From positions 1 through 41,126 of IMG/VR virus record IMGVR_UViG_3300032134_000127: 41,126 nt of DNA. One strand, given 5' to 3'. Position numbers and translations under genes: made by a program. Within the stretch, counting starts at the first letter, position 1, and each line of letters starts with the position of its first letter. The DNA is from a virus. Below, piece after piece: positions 22,010-30,880 of the stretch. The notes beneath the pieces were generated by a model. That model was not told where the DNA came from. It saw nothing but the letters and a program-made list of their open reading frames with translations, and did not search any database.

Positions 22010-22589
22010 AGTCGACATCATAAACAGCGCGCTCAACATGGTTGGCGCGACGAACATCATAGCGCGAAGCGAAGACAGTAAGTCGGCGCGGGTCACCAAC
22101 CAGCGTTTCGATTATGTTAGAGATGCCGTGTGCCGGGCTCACCCGTGGAATTGCCTGATCACCCGCCGCACCCTGGCGTCAGATGCTGCCAGCCCGACAT
22201 TTGGCTTTACGAATCAATACACTCTTCCGACCGATCCTTATTGTCTGCGCGTTCTTCGCCTTGATTATCTCGATGTCGACTTTCGGGTTGAGGGTCGCAA
22301 GATTCATTGCGATGAAGATACGCTGAATTTGATTTACCTGGCGAGGATCACCGACCCGAATGAGTGGGACCAGCTGCTCATTGAGTCGATCGCGGCACGT
22401 CTTGCCGCTGACACGGCGTTCGCCTTGGTGCAGTCGACCTCGTTGGTCGCCACGCTTTATTCGCTGTACGAAACCAAGCTATCGGAAGCGCGATTTGTTG
22501 ATGCCACTGAAGGCACGCCAGGCGCGATTCAAAACGTGACGGTCAGCGGTTCTATTCAGACCGACACTTTGGTTAACGCAAGGCTTTAA
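21999..22589 (+). CDS. Tail tubular protein A (T7 gp11-like)
   Basis: This 196-residue protein has the family start EVDIINSALNMVGA and RVTNQRFDYVRDAVCRAHPWNCLITRRTLA, where the 'HPWNxxxxR' box is characteristic of podovirus gatekeeper/adaptor proteins. The middle reads NQYTLPTDPYCLRVLRLD, a beta domain, and DLLIESIAARLAADTAFAL begins the C-terminal helices. It forms the ring between portal and nozzle. AGGAGAG precedes ATG, which overlaps the end of the oxygenase gene. Confidence 0.87.
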   Translation: MASEVDIINSALNMVGATNIIARSEDSKSARVTNQRFDYVRDAVCRAHPWNCLITRRTLASDAASPTFGFTNQYTLPTDPYCLRVLRLDYLDVDFRVEGRKIHCDEDTLNLIYLARITDPNEWDQLLIESIAARLAADTAFALVQSTSLVATLYSLYETKLSEARFVDATEGTPGAIQNVTVSGSIQTDTLVNARL

Positions 22590-22592
22590 GAG

Positions 22593-25199
22593 ATGGCGCG
22601 CGCTAATTTTGCCTTCTCGGCGTTCACGGCTGGAGAGCTCTCGACTCGCCTGACCGGCCGGGTTGATCTGAAAAAGTATTTTACGGGGTGCGAGACCCTC
22701 GAAAACTTTCTGCTGCACCCGCACGGCGGTGCGTCACGCCGTCCCGGCACAACCTATATAGCCGATGCCAAGTCGGACGCAGCGGTCTCCCGCTTAGTCG
22801 GATTCGAATTTAATGTTACCCAGGCTTATTGCCTGGAATTCTATAATAACGGCTTTCGCATATTTAAGGACGGCGGGCAGGTGGTTGCGGGATCGCCGGC
22901 GGCGGCGGTCGAGGTGACGACGACATATACCACTGCGCAGCTGAGTGCATTGAAATTTGCGCAATCGGCCGATGTCATGTACGTCGCGCATCCAAGCCAT
23001 CCTGTGCGCAAGATTGCTCGCACCAGTCATACCGCCTGGACAATTACGGATGTCGACTTTGCCCGCGGCCCGTTTCTCGATGCCAACACAACGACGACCA
23101 CGCTGACGGCGAATGGTCGGACTGGCAGCGGCGTGACCGTGACAGCAAGCGCATCAACAGGCATTAACAGCGGCACTGGCTTCACCACAAACGATGTCGG
23201 CCGCTTGGTTAAACTGCATCACGGTTATGCCGAAATCACCGCACGGGCGAGCGCTACCAGCGTCACGGTGACTGTACAGGAAAACGATCTATACACCGCT
23301 GAGATCGAGCCGGCCTATGCGGCGACGACACTGAGCTTTGTCGAGGGCGACCCATCAGCAACGGGCCTGGAACACAATGACCGCATCGTCGATACGGCAA
23401 AGGGTTTCATTAAGCAGGGCTTCCTCGACAATATGACCATCACGGCCAGTGGAACGAGCTCCAACAACGGCGATTATCTCATCGTCAAGGTTACCGAGGA
23501 CACGCTGCTAGTAAGCCCGTCGGATGATGTGGCCGCGGAAAGCGCCGGCTCAAGCTTCACGTTAGTTGGCAAACTTGTTGCGGACGATGAATGGGCGCTC
23601 GGCGCCTTCTCGCCGCAGACCGGCTATCCCAGTTCGATCACGTTTTATGAGCAGCGCCTGGTGCTCGCCGGCACAAGTGATCAGCCGCAGACGGTCTACT
23701 TTTCGGTCACGGCGGATTTTGAAAACTTTAGCGCCGGCACTGACGACGATTCCGCGCTGATTTACACGCTGGGTTCTTCAGAAGTAAATGTCATTCGATA
23801 TCTGTCGAGCTCCCGATCGCTTTTGGTTGGAACCAGTGGGGGCGAGTTTGCCGTCCGCGCCGGTGGTGCCGACGAGCCGATCACACCGACGAATATTCAA
23901 ATCAAACGGCAGTCCGCTTTTGGCTCGGCTGATATCCAGCCGGTGCAGGTCGGATCAATGGTGCTGTTTTTGCAACGCGCCTCGCGGAAAATCCGAGAGC
24001 TTGCCTATAATTTTAATTCGGACAGCTACGTTGCGCCGGACCTGACCATCCTGGCAGAACATATAACCGAAGGCGGCATCACCGAGCTCGCCTATCAACA
24101 GGAGCCGGACTCGATCGTCTGGGCGGTACGCTCCGATGGCGTGATGCTCGGCATGACCTACCGCCGCGAAGAGGAGGTTGTCGGCTGGCATCGCCATATC
24201 ATTGGCGGCGTGAGTGGTGCCGCAACCGTGACTGTGGCCGACTATGCAAACATCGTCGTTGGCACCGAATTGGTGCTGACGAAGTCGGACGGCACGACGG
24301 TGACGTTCACCTCGGAAGCATCCAGCGGCGCTGCGCCGGCAAGCTCTCTGGGCTTCCGGCCTCACTCGTCGAATAATACGACGGCCGACAACATTTTTAC
24401 TGCGATCAACGCACATGCGGACTTCACCGTCTCGAACCCGCCAGCTGCCGTGGTCACGATCAAAGAGACGGCACGCGCCGGCACAGGTTTTCTCAGCATC
24501 TCGTCGAGCGACACGACGCGGCTCGCCGTAACCAGCCAGAGCCATGCCCTGGTTGAATCGATCGCGACGATTCCCGGCGCTAGTGAAGACGAACTGTGGA
24601 TGACCGTGCAGCGGACGATCAATGGAACGACCAAGCGCACCATCGAATATATTAAGAATTTTGAGTTTGGCTCTGATATTGAGAACGCATTCTTTGTCGA
24701 CTGCGGCCTGTCATATGACGGCAGTTCCGCAACAACGCTCAGCGGGCTAAGTCATCTAGAGGCCGAGAATGTTGCGATCAACGGCAACGGCGCCACGCAG
24801 ACTTCGAAAACAGTCGCCTCGGGTGCCATCAGTCTGGACGAAGCTGTAACCAAGGCGCATGTCGGAATCAACTATGCCTCAACTCTCAAGACCATGCGAA
24901 TTGAAGCCGGCGCAACCGACGGCACGGCGCAGGGCAAGATCAAACGCATCGACGACGTAAACCTGCGTTTGTATCGGAGCGTCAACGCGAAGGTTGGTCC
25001 GACGTTAAGCACTCTTGATCGAATACCGTTTCGATCGGGTGCCGATTTGATGGACACGGCAATCCCGATGTTCACAGGGGACAAAGAGATCGAGATGGCG
25101 GGCGGCTACGATCAAGACGGGTATATCATTGTCCAACAGGATTTGCCGCTGCCAATGACGCTGCTCGCTATTTTTGCTCGTGTCCAGACATACGATTGA
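22593..25199 (+). CDS. Tail tubular protein B / nozzle (T7 gp12-like)
   Basis: This 868-residue nozzle protein starts three bases after the preceding gene. The opening FSAFTAGELSTRLTGRVDLKKYFTGCETLENFLLHPHGG and ASRRPGTTYI is diagnostic of the family, followed by FEFNVTQAYCLEFYNNGFRIF. The mid-section includes WALGAFSPQTGYPSSITFYEQRL and RASRKIRELAYNF. Residues about 540-650 form a Ser/Thr/Ala-rich beta domain (ATVTVADYANIVVGTELVLT ... NNTTADNIFTAINAHADF) that looks like an insertion relative to shorter relatives. T7 gp12 itself is about 794 residues. It forms the tip of the short tail. Confidence 0.88.
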   Translation: MARANFAFSAFTAGELSTRLTGRVDLKKYFTGCETLENFLLHPHGGASRRPGTTYIADAKSDAAVSRLVGFEFNVTQAYCLEFYNNGFRIFKDGGQVVAGSPAAAVEVTTTYTTAQLSALKFAQSADVMYVAHPSHPVRKIARTSHTAWTITDVDFARGPFLDANTTTTTLTANGRTGSGVTVTASASTGINSGTGFTTNDVGRLVKLHHGYAEITARASATSVTVTVQENDLYTAEIEPAYAATTLSFVEGDPSATGLEHNDRIVDTAKGFIKQGFLDNMTITASGTSSNNGDYLIVKVTEDTLLVSPSDDVAAESAGSSFTLVGKLVADDEWALGAFSPQTGYPSSITFYEQRLVLAGTSDQPQTVYFSVTADFENFSAGTDDDSALIYTLGSSEVNVIRYLSSSRSLLVGTSGGEFAVRAGGADEPITPTNIQIKRQSAFGSADIQPVQVGSMVLFLQRASRKIRELAYNFNSDSYVAPDLTILAEHITEGGITELAYQQEPDSIVWAVRSDGVMLGMTYRREEEVVGWHRHIIGGVSGAATVTVADYANIVVGTELVLTKSDGTTVTFTSEASSGAAPASSLGFRPHSSNNTTADNIFTAINAHADFTVSNPPAAVVTIKETARAGTGFLSISSSDTTRLAVTSQSHALVESIATIPGASEDELWMTVQRTINGTTKRTIEYIKNFEFGSDIENAFFVDCGLSYDGSSATTLSGLSHLEAENVAINGNGATQTSKTVASGAISLDEAVTKAHVGINYASTLKTMRIEAGATDGTAQGKIKRIDDVNLRLYRSVNAKVGPTLSTLDRIPFRSGADLMDTAIPMFTGDKEIEMAGGYDQDGYIIVQQDLPLPMTLLAIFARVQTYD

Positions 25200-25665
25200 G
25201 TTCAAATCAATTCCGTTTGAGCCGGGGCATGCGGAAGATTTGATTGGGCAAGTAGGGGTTACCGAGGCGGAAAAAAAGTATTTGCGCAGCGCGCTGTCGG
25301 GCAGGATTTTGGTGAACAGCGCGGCGCATCCGGTAGTACATTATAGCGTCTCGGTGATTAGAAACGGACATTTGCTCGGTGCCGGCGGTATCTTTCCGAT
25401 CTGGGACGGCGTGGGCGAGGCGTGGGTCTTGCCGGCCGCGCTTGTGCAGAAGCATAAAAGAATGTTCGTTAAATTGATCCGCGAAAATATGGCGCAGATG
25501 ACAAACGAATTTAATTTTCGTCGAGTGCAAGCGACGGCCCGTGCCGATGCTCCAAAAGCACGGCGGTTTCTAGAGTTCCTGGGGTTTGAGCGCGAAGGCT
25601 TTCTTCGAGCCTACGGCCCAGACGGCGCAGATCATGTTTTGTATGCAAAATTAAGTGGAAGATAA
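25180..25665 (+). CDS. GNAT-fold protein, possible gp13-like internal virion component
   Basis: About 161 residues from GTG 25180 (TTG 25174 is also possible; both lie in the end of the nozzle gene and neither has a clear ribosome binding site). The core reads VIRNGHLLGAGGIFPIWDGVGEAW, then RRVQATARADAPKARRFLEFLGFEREGFLR and the terminal strand HVLYAKL. These are the strands and helices of an acetyltransferase-like (GNAT) fold with a degenerate acetyl-CoA loop. In T7-type phages the gene between the nozzle and gp14 encodes gp13 or a small GNAT-like protein, which fits this position. Confidence 0.65.
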   Translation: MSRHTIEFKSIPFEPGHAEDLIGQVGVTEAEKKYLRSALSGRILVNSAAHPVVHYSVSVIRNGHLLGAGGIFPIWDGVGEAWVLPAALVQKHKRMFVKLIRENMAQMTNEFNFRRVQATARADAPKARRFLEFLGFEREGFLRAYGPDGADHVLYAKLSGR

Positions 25666-25668
25666 GTT

Positions 25669-26160
25669 ATGCCTTATGTAGCAGCAGGAATCGCCATTCT
25701 AGGTGCAGTTCAAGCGTCTAAGGGAGCCAAAGCTCAAGCTAAAGGACAAGCTCAAGCCGCACGGTTTAACGCGGCGGTTTCCGACCGAAATGCACTGATG
25801 ATGGAAGAACAGGCTAGGCAGCGCCTGCTGATCGGTAAAGTCGAGTTGCAAACTCAACAGGAAAGATTTGGTGAATTACAGGCCGGAACTCGGGTCGCCT
25901 ATTCCAAGGGCGGTGTCGATCTAACAGGTACGGCGCGGCTTGTTATGGAAAAAAATGCGGCCGAGTTCGACGATAATGCCGCGGCATACATGATGGGGGT
26001 CGAAAACGAGGCCCAGGAGCAGCGCGAACTGGCCGTCAACGCGCGCATGCAAGGTCAATTGCAGAGAATCTATGCGCGGAACTACATCACGGCCGGCAAG
26101 TACAAGTCCGACGCCGCACTGCTTGCGGGTGCTGGGCAGGCCGCTGGGTATTTCGCGTAA
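25669..26160 (+). CDS. Internal virion protein (T7 gp14-like)
   Basis: This 163-residue protein has a short hydrophobic N-terminus (YVAAGIAILGAVQASKGAKAQ) followed by long Ala/Gln/Glu-rich helices. RVAYSKGGVDLTGTARLVM in the middle matches the 'GVDLxxGSAxxV' turn typical of podovirus gp14-like proteins. These are stored inside the head and ejected into the host outer membrane to extend the tail channel. The start has GGAAGATAAG upstream, and the stop overlaps the next start as TAATG. Confidence 0.75.
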   Translation: MPYVAAGIAILGAVQASKGAKAQAKGQAQAARFNAAVSDRNALMMEEQARQRLLIGKVELQTQQERFGELQAGTRVAYSKGGVDLTGTARLVMEKNAAEFDDNAAAYMMGVENEAQEQRELAVNARMQGQLQRIYARNYITAGKYKSDAALLAGAGQAAGYFA

Positions 26161-28256
26161 TGAAGATTCCGACTTATAGACGACAGACCGCGTTTCCCAC
26201 GGGAACCGGCGCTAGAGCCCTTACCGCGCAGGCCAATCCTGGTGCCTTTGGCCTACCCGGCGCCGCGCAACAGCAGATGGGCCAAACGATCGCTGCCCAA
26301 GGGGACCGTGTGTTTCAATGGGTTGAAAAAGAGCGCAAGAAGGAAGAGGCCACGCAGCAGGCAACGAGCGAAAATAATTTTAATGAAAAGTTTGCAACGC
26401 TGCGCGCTGATTTGCTCGATGAAGACCCAGCAGTCTGGACAAATACAGACGGCACCCGGCTTTCAGCGCGTGAGCGTGCAAATAAATTTGAGAAGGCCGC
26501 GCTGTTTGAAGCGGATAAAATTGCGCAGGGTATTTCTGACCCAAATGTTCGCGCTCGTGCGCTCAGTAACATTCGCAATAAAATCTATGCAGCGATGCCG
26601 ACGATCCATCAGAATGTTCGCGGGCAGTACACAGATTATTCAACATCTGAGTTCCTCAAATACACAGAGAGCGAAGAGAAAAGATTGGCTAACTTGCCAT
26701 TTGGGTCACCGGCGACCGAACGCGCGATTGAAGACCACAAGAATACGATCGCTTATATGGGAGACCTCGGGGAATGGGATCAGAAAACTCTCACTAAAAT
26801 GGAACTCGATAGTCTTGAGCGCATCGACCTGTACCGCTTCCATAAACGCTTTGGTCAAGTCACGAACTCAATTGACGCACGCAGCGTGATTAACGAATTA
26901 AATTCCAACATTTATCCAAACATCGGCATCGATAAACTCGATTCCATTGCCGGCACGGCGGAACGCAAAGTCAATTCTCTCCTCGAAAAGGAGCAGAACG
27001 CTCTTTTGAGAGAACAGCGCGAAGACGCGGCGAAACAGACAAAAGATGAAGAGGTTGAGTACAACCGATTATATAACGAAATCACAATAGGCCGGGATCA
27101 GCTTTTAAGACGAGCGCAGGGAGAGGAACTTGGGACCGACGAAATGGCGGTGGACGTTCCGACCGTTATGGAAATTCGACAGATTTCCGAGCGCAAAATG
27201 AGCGTCGAGCGTAAAAAGAAATTAATCGATGCTATTGAAGGCCGTGACGCTGTCCAAAACGAACGAGCGATCGCCTACCTTGAAAAACAGATTCTCGAGT
27301 CCGTTGCGCCGCAAGACCATGAGGCGCTGAAAAGGCAAATTGATCAGCTGTATTTTAATGACCGAGGCATAGGCGCTAAAGGTTACGATCGGCTACGGCA
27401 GACTTTGAAAGACACAAAAGACGGTCTTCCGTTTGTTGAGCAGCGGAAACGCTACCTTGGCATGCTGAATCGCATATTAACAAAAGCCTCTGTTATGCAC
27501 GGCCCGTCTGGCGCGGCAAACAACCCTTCATTTGTGGATGTTAATGAAATACAAAAAGCAGCGGCCGAGGAATTCTTTTTAAAACAACTTTACGACGGCG
27601 TCCGGCCGCACCGAGCGTTCTATGAAGCAATCGATCGCTTTGTCATTGATTCGCGCCAAAAGGAAATATGGCAGGCGGCAATTAACGGCTTGCCCAGAGA
27701 CCTGCTTGACGCGATCGGCGGGGTGCGTGGACAAGACTTTAAAGTTAGCCAAGAGCAAATAAGCGCAGCATGGGCGGTGTGGGGAGCGCGGTTTGATACG
27801 GAGATTCCAAGCGCAGTTGATGTGAAAGCTGGCGCCGAGCCCTTGAGCATTGATGAGCTCGGCGCGTTGCAGCGGAAAAAAGGCGGCATTACCCAGCGAG
27901 AGCGTTTAAACATTAATCAGCTGTATGAAGAAGAGCGGATTCTCAACGGGATTACAGAGAACTTTAACAAGAACCGAACGATGGATGCAGTAAACGATGG
28001 CTTGTTATCCGCAGATTATCGCGTCGGTGAAACGCCGGCCCCATTAACTGACCCAATGGATAGTGCCGAGCAAGAAGCGGCGGTGGTTGCGGCAACAAGG
28101 GAAATTGAGAGCAACCTCGAAGAGTCCGGCGGTATACTCGAAAATGTTCAACGTAATTTTGAACGGCTTCGCGATTCCATCGCGGGTGGCTCAAGCGACG
28201 ATGGGCCTGATGCCATTGAACGGGCGAACAATCGCTCGAGCCGGGGAGAAAAGTAA
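26160..28256 (+). CDS. Internal virion/ejection protein (gp15-like position)
   Basis: This 698-residue, highly charged, mostly helical protein begins YRRQTAFPTGTGARALTAQANPGAFG and GQTIAAQGDRVFQWVEKERKK, a common N-terminal form of podovirus ejection proteins. Long coiled-coil-like stretches follow (NSLLEKEQNALLREQREDAAKQ, QISERKMSVERKKKLIDAIEGRD). There is no enzymatic motif I can see. The position between gp14-like and larger ejection proteins suggests a periplasmic tunnel component. It is coupled at both ends by one-base (TAATG) overlaps. Confidence 0.68.
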   Translation: MKIPTYRRQTAFPTGTGARALTAQANPGAFGLPGAAQQQMGQTIAAQGDRVFQWVEKERKKEEATQQATSENNFNEKFATLRADLLDEDPAVWTNTDGTRLSARERANKFEKAALFEADKIAQGISDPNVRARALSNIRNKIYAAMPTIHQNVRGQYTDYSTSEFLKYTESEEKRLANLPFGSPATERAIEDHKNTIAYMGDLGEWDQKTLTKMELDSLERIDLYRFHKRFGQVTNSIDARSVINELNSNIYPNIGIDKLDSIAGTAERKVNSLLEKEQNALLREQREDAAKQTKDEEVEYNRLYNEITIGRDQLLRRAQGEELGTDEMAVDVPTVMEIRQISERKMSVERKKKLIDAIEGRDAVQNERAIAYLEKQILESVAPQDHEALKRQIDQLYFNDRGIGAKGYDRLRQTLKDTKDGLPFVEQRKRYLGMLNRILTKASVMHGPSGAANNPSFVDVNEIQKAAAEEFFLKQLYDGVRPHRAFYEAIDRFVIDSRQKEIWQAAINGLPRDLLDAIGGVRGQDFKVSQEQISAAWAVWGARFDTEIPSAVDVKAGAEPLSIDELGALQRKKGGITQRERLNINQLYEEERILNGITENFNKNRTMDAVNDGLLSADYRVGETPAPLTDPMDSAEQEAAVVAATREIESNLEESGGILENVQRNFERLRDSIAGGSSDDGPDAIERANNRSSRGEK

Positions 28257-30676
28257 TGCTTACCGTTTTGCCAGAAGGAGCCTACACCCAAGGCGGCGCA
28301 TCCGAATCCGATGTGTTCGATAAGGTACAGCAGCAAAAGGACGATCGTGGCTTTATGGCAAGCCGCACGGCTGCTGTGTTTATGGAGCGCGGCCAAGACC
28401 CAGGGATGGCTAGAAAAGCCGACATGCCGCTTCTCGAAAAGGATGCTCCTAAGAATTACGCGGTCGAGGAAAACGAGCTCGTCGCTGACAACAAGCTCCA
28501 AGATGTTGATTTGAACACAATGACGGCCGAGGAATTGGCGAGCCGGCCCGGCTTGCTGCTCAACATGGCCGCGCGGACGCTTCACGGATACAAACATCAA
28601 ACCGGACACTATGCACCAGGGTCGTCATCGAGCAAATTGGCGTTGCCAGTCGCTCCCGATCCCTCTGGCATGGCTGACCCATTTCGCGCATCAGAGCCAG
28701 GCGCCACTGATCGGCCAAGGTTTGAAGCGGACATGGCCGAGCTCGCGATCGCCAAGGATCAGATGGATGCCGGCCAATTGCATCAGGAGCAAAAGCAAAC
28801 AGCTGCCGATGCTATGACAGATGACGATTTTTCGCAGCTTGGTATTGATATCGGCGGACATCTTTATTGGAACGATGTGGCGCAGGGGCTGGCTGTTGCA
28901 AACATCGGACAGGTTCCGCCCGAAGTCGACTGGGCGCGACTGTATATTATGCAGCTTTATTCTTCACTGCCTGACGGCACCTGGAAAGGCACCGGCCGCG
29001 CCCTCGAAAACATTTTCAGCAGTCCGCTTTCATATGTTGGGCTCGGCAGCGTGGGTGCAATTCGCAACTTGCTCCGCGGTGCGACAACAAAAAGCGTCAC
29101 CGGCGCGTTGAAAGAAAAGCTTCTCAAGGGTCTTATGGGCAGTGCGTGGAGTGCGACCATCGGTGTTGAGGGTGCTTCCTATGGGGCGATGGCGAGTTAC
29201 CTCCACCAGCGCCTATTATGGGACGACGAGAGCCAAGGGCCGTTCCAACTCGATGTCGAGCAGATGAAAAACGCAGCCCTTGTGGGCGGCGGTCTTGGCG
29301 CTGGTCTTGGCGTTGGAGTAGTAGGCGCCGTTAAAGGTGCGCAGGCTCTTCAAAGAGGAGCAGAGATGTTTTCTACAAGGCAGCGCGTGGGCGCGATGGC
29401 TGGTGGTGATGGTAGCGTCACAATGGGGGCCGGCTACCCGTTTGCCGGGGTCGAACACGTTATCCCCACCGAGGCTAACAATGACTTGAGCATGATCCCC
29501 ATGCTGTACAATTCGGATGTTGCCCCGGTGCCGCCGAAGGGCCAGGCCAAATGGACAAAGGGCGTGTTCGCGACAGACATCGAGCGCCGCGCTAAAGCGT
29601 CCGGCCGCTATGTAAAAAAATATGACGATGCGTCTCGGGAGATGATCTCCGATACGATCGTCGATGAAGCCGTTGCCGCGCTCGGCCGCGAAGGCAATTC
29701 GGGCAACTGGTACAATGAAAAGATCACCGCTGCCGCTCAGATCATGGAACAAATCCACCCAGAAATGACGCCGGGAAGCACACCGGAGGGTCTGTTCAAA
29801 CTGGGGTTGGCAATCACCAGCAACGGCTCGAAGGTCGATTATAATTTACGGGCGGCAGAACATATCTACAGCGTTTTCAAAGATACCGGCCATTTTCCAG
29901 ATGACTTAAAATCATTGGAAGCCGCGGTCGGTGGATTTGGTAAAGAGGGACCAACTTTGGGGCTTCAGATGAGGCGCGCCAATGGCTTGATTGATGACCT
30001 GGAATCAGACGGTTTTGTGCAGTTTCTAAATATGCCAATATCTGTTCGCGACCTTAAAAAGCTGGGGTTTGATATTAGTGGCGAAGGTCAAGACTACATG
30101 ACCCACGGCTCGGCTATATTTGGGCCGAAGATCGGTGGCGGGTTTTACCAGAACCTGATCGGCAATTTTGAGCCAGTCACATTTGACCGCTGGTGGATGG
30201 GTTCATGGGGTCGTTGGACCGGCCGTGCGGCGGAAACAGCGACAAAAGCAACCAAGGCCAAACAGGTCGTTAGATTTAGAGCGGCTCTTGGTGACAAAGC
30301 GCCCAAGACCGACAGGGCTGTTATTGCTGCCGCCAAGCGGAATCATAAAATATATGTGAAAAACGGTTTCCAGCCGCGCACCGAATTCAACAAGGCTGCG
30401 CAGCGTGTCGCTGAGTCTCACACGCTACGGATGCGCGAGATATCGAACCTTACGACAGAGCGCGCTTTCATGCGTGAAACAACTAGAAGCGCTGTTGAAA
30501 AAATGCGCGCTTTAGGGCATGATGTCACCCCTGCTGATCTCCAAGCTACGGTCTGGTATCCAGAAAAAGAACTGCATGGACACCTCGGAATCGGCAAGGG
30601 TAGGCCGGATATTGATGATTACGAAGCAGCCGCATTAAAACTGTTTGAGGAGTTGCAAAGTGCCGGAGGACGTTGA
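28256..30676 (+). CDS. Large internal virion protein
   Basis: This 806-residue protein's start reads LTVLPEGAYTQGGASESDVFD and its body is helical. Residues about 250-365 are Gly/Ala-rich and hydrophobic (SSPLSYVGLGSVGAIRNLLRG; GGGLGAGLGVGVVGAVKGAQ), suggesting membrane-interacting helices used during DNA ejection. No lysozyme or transglycosylase motif is visible. The C-terminal part carries ESHTLRMREISNLTTERAFMRETTR. The family is not recognised by sequence, and the ejection role is inferred from order and size. The 51-residue gene behind it starts inside its end. Confidence 0.62.
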   Translation: MLTVLPEGAYTQGGASESDVFDKVQQQKDDRGFMASRTAAVFMERGQDPGMARKADMPLLEKDAPKNYAVEENELVADNKLQDVDLNTMTAEELASRPGLLLNMAARTLHGYKHQTGHYAPGSSSSKLALPVAPDPSGMADPFRASEPGATDRPRFEADMAELAIAKDQMDAGQLHQEQKQTAADAMTDDDFSQLGIDIGGHLYWNDVAQGLAVANIGQVPPEVDWARLYIMQLYSSLPDGTWKGTGRALENIFSSPLSYVGLGSVGAIRNLLRGATTKSVTGALKEKLLKGLMGSAWSATIGVEGASYGAMASYLHQRLLWDDESQGPFQLDVEQMKNAALVGGGLGAGLGVGVVGAVKGAQALQRGAEMFSTRQRVGAMAGGDGSVTMGAGYPFAGVEHVIPTEANNDLSMIPMLYNSDVAPVPPKGQAKWTKGVFATDIERRAKASGRYVKKYDDASREMISDTIVDEAVAALGREGNSGNWYNEKITAAAQIMEQIHPEMTPGSTPEGLFKLGLAITSNGSKVDYNLRAAEHIYSVFKDTGHFPDDLKSLEAAVGGFGKEGPTLGLQMRRANGLIDDLESDGFVQFLNMPISVRDLKKLGFDISGEGQDYMTHGSAIFGPKIGGGFYQNLIGNFEPVTFDRWWMGSWGRWTGRAAETATKATKAKQVVRFRAALGDKAPKTDRAVIAAAKRNHKIYVKNGFQPRTEFNKAAQRVAESHTLRMREISNLTTERAFMRETTRSAVEKMRALGHDVTPADLQATVWYPEKELHGHLGIGKGRPDIDDYEAAALKLFEELQSAGGR

Positions 30677-30815
30677 AGAGCAAGACGGGAGCATGCCGCA
30701 TGAGGAGCATCCCGATGAAAATACCCTTGCCACCATGTCGGACGCCGAGTTTGAGGCATTCCGCGTGAACCTTAAAGCCTTCCTCAACAAGGGCGGGTCA
30801 AACGCCGCGAACTAA
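30660..30815 (+). CDS. Small acidic protein
   Basis: This 51-residue protein starts at GTG 30660 with GAGGAG seven bases upstream and overlaps the preceding gene by 17 bp. Its first half is strongly acidic (PEDVEEQDGS, EEHPDENT). The second half forms one amphipathic helix (MSDAEFEAFRVNLKAFLNKGG). The good ribosome binding site and the overlap support expression. A terminator follows 30 bp later, so it ends this transcript segment. No family is recognised. Confidence 0.55.
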   Translation: MPEDVEEQDGSMPHEEHPDENTLATMSDAEFEAFRVNLKAFLNKGGSNAAN

Positions 30816-30844
30816 ACGAATAACCTACATATTGAAGATTGAAG

Positions 30845-30866
30845 CCCGCCTTTCGGCGGGTTTTTT
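30845..30866 (+). terminator. Intrinsic terminator, duplicate of the pre-portal terminator
   Basis: CCCGCC (30845-30850), loop TTTC, GGCGGG (30855-30860) and a run of six T. The trailer TTTTTTATTGGGAAAA is shared with the copy before the portal gene, and here too a virion gene starts about 15 bp later (ATG 30881). Confidence 0.85.
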
Positions 30867-30880
30867 ATTGGGAAAATTGC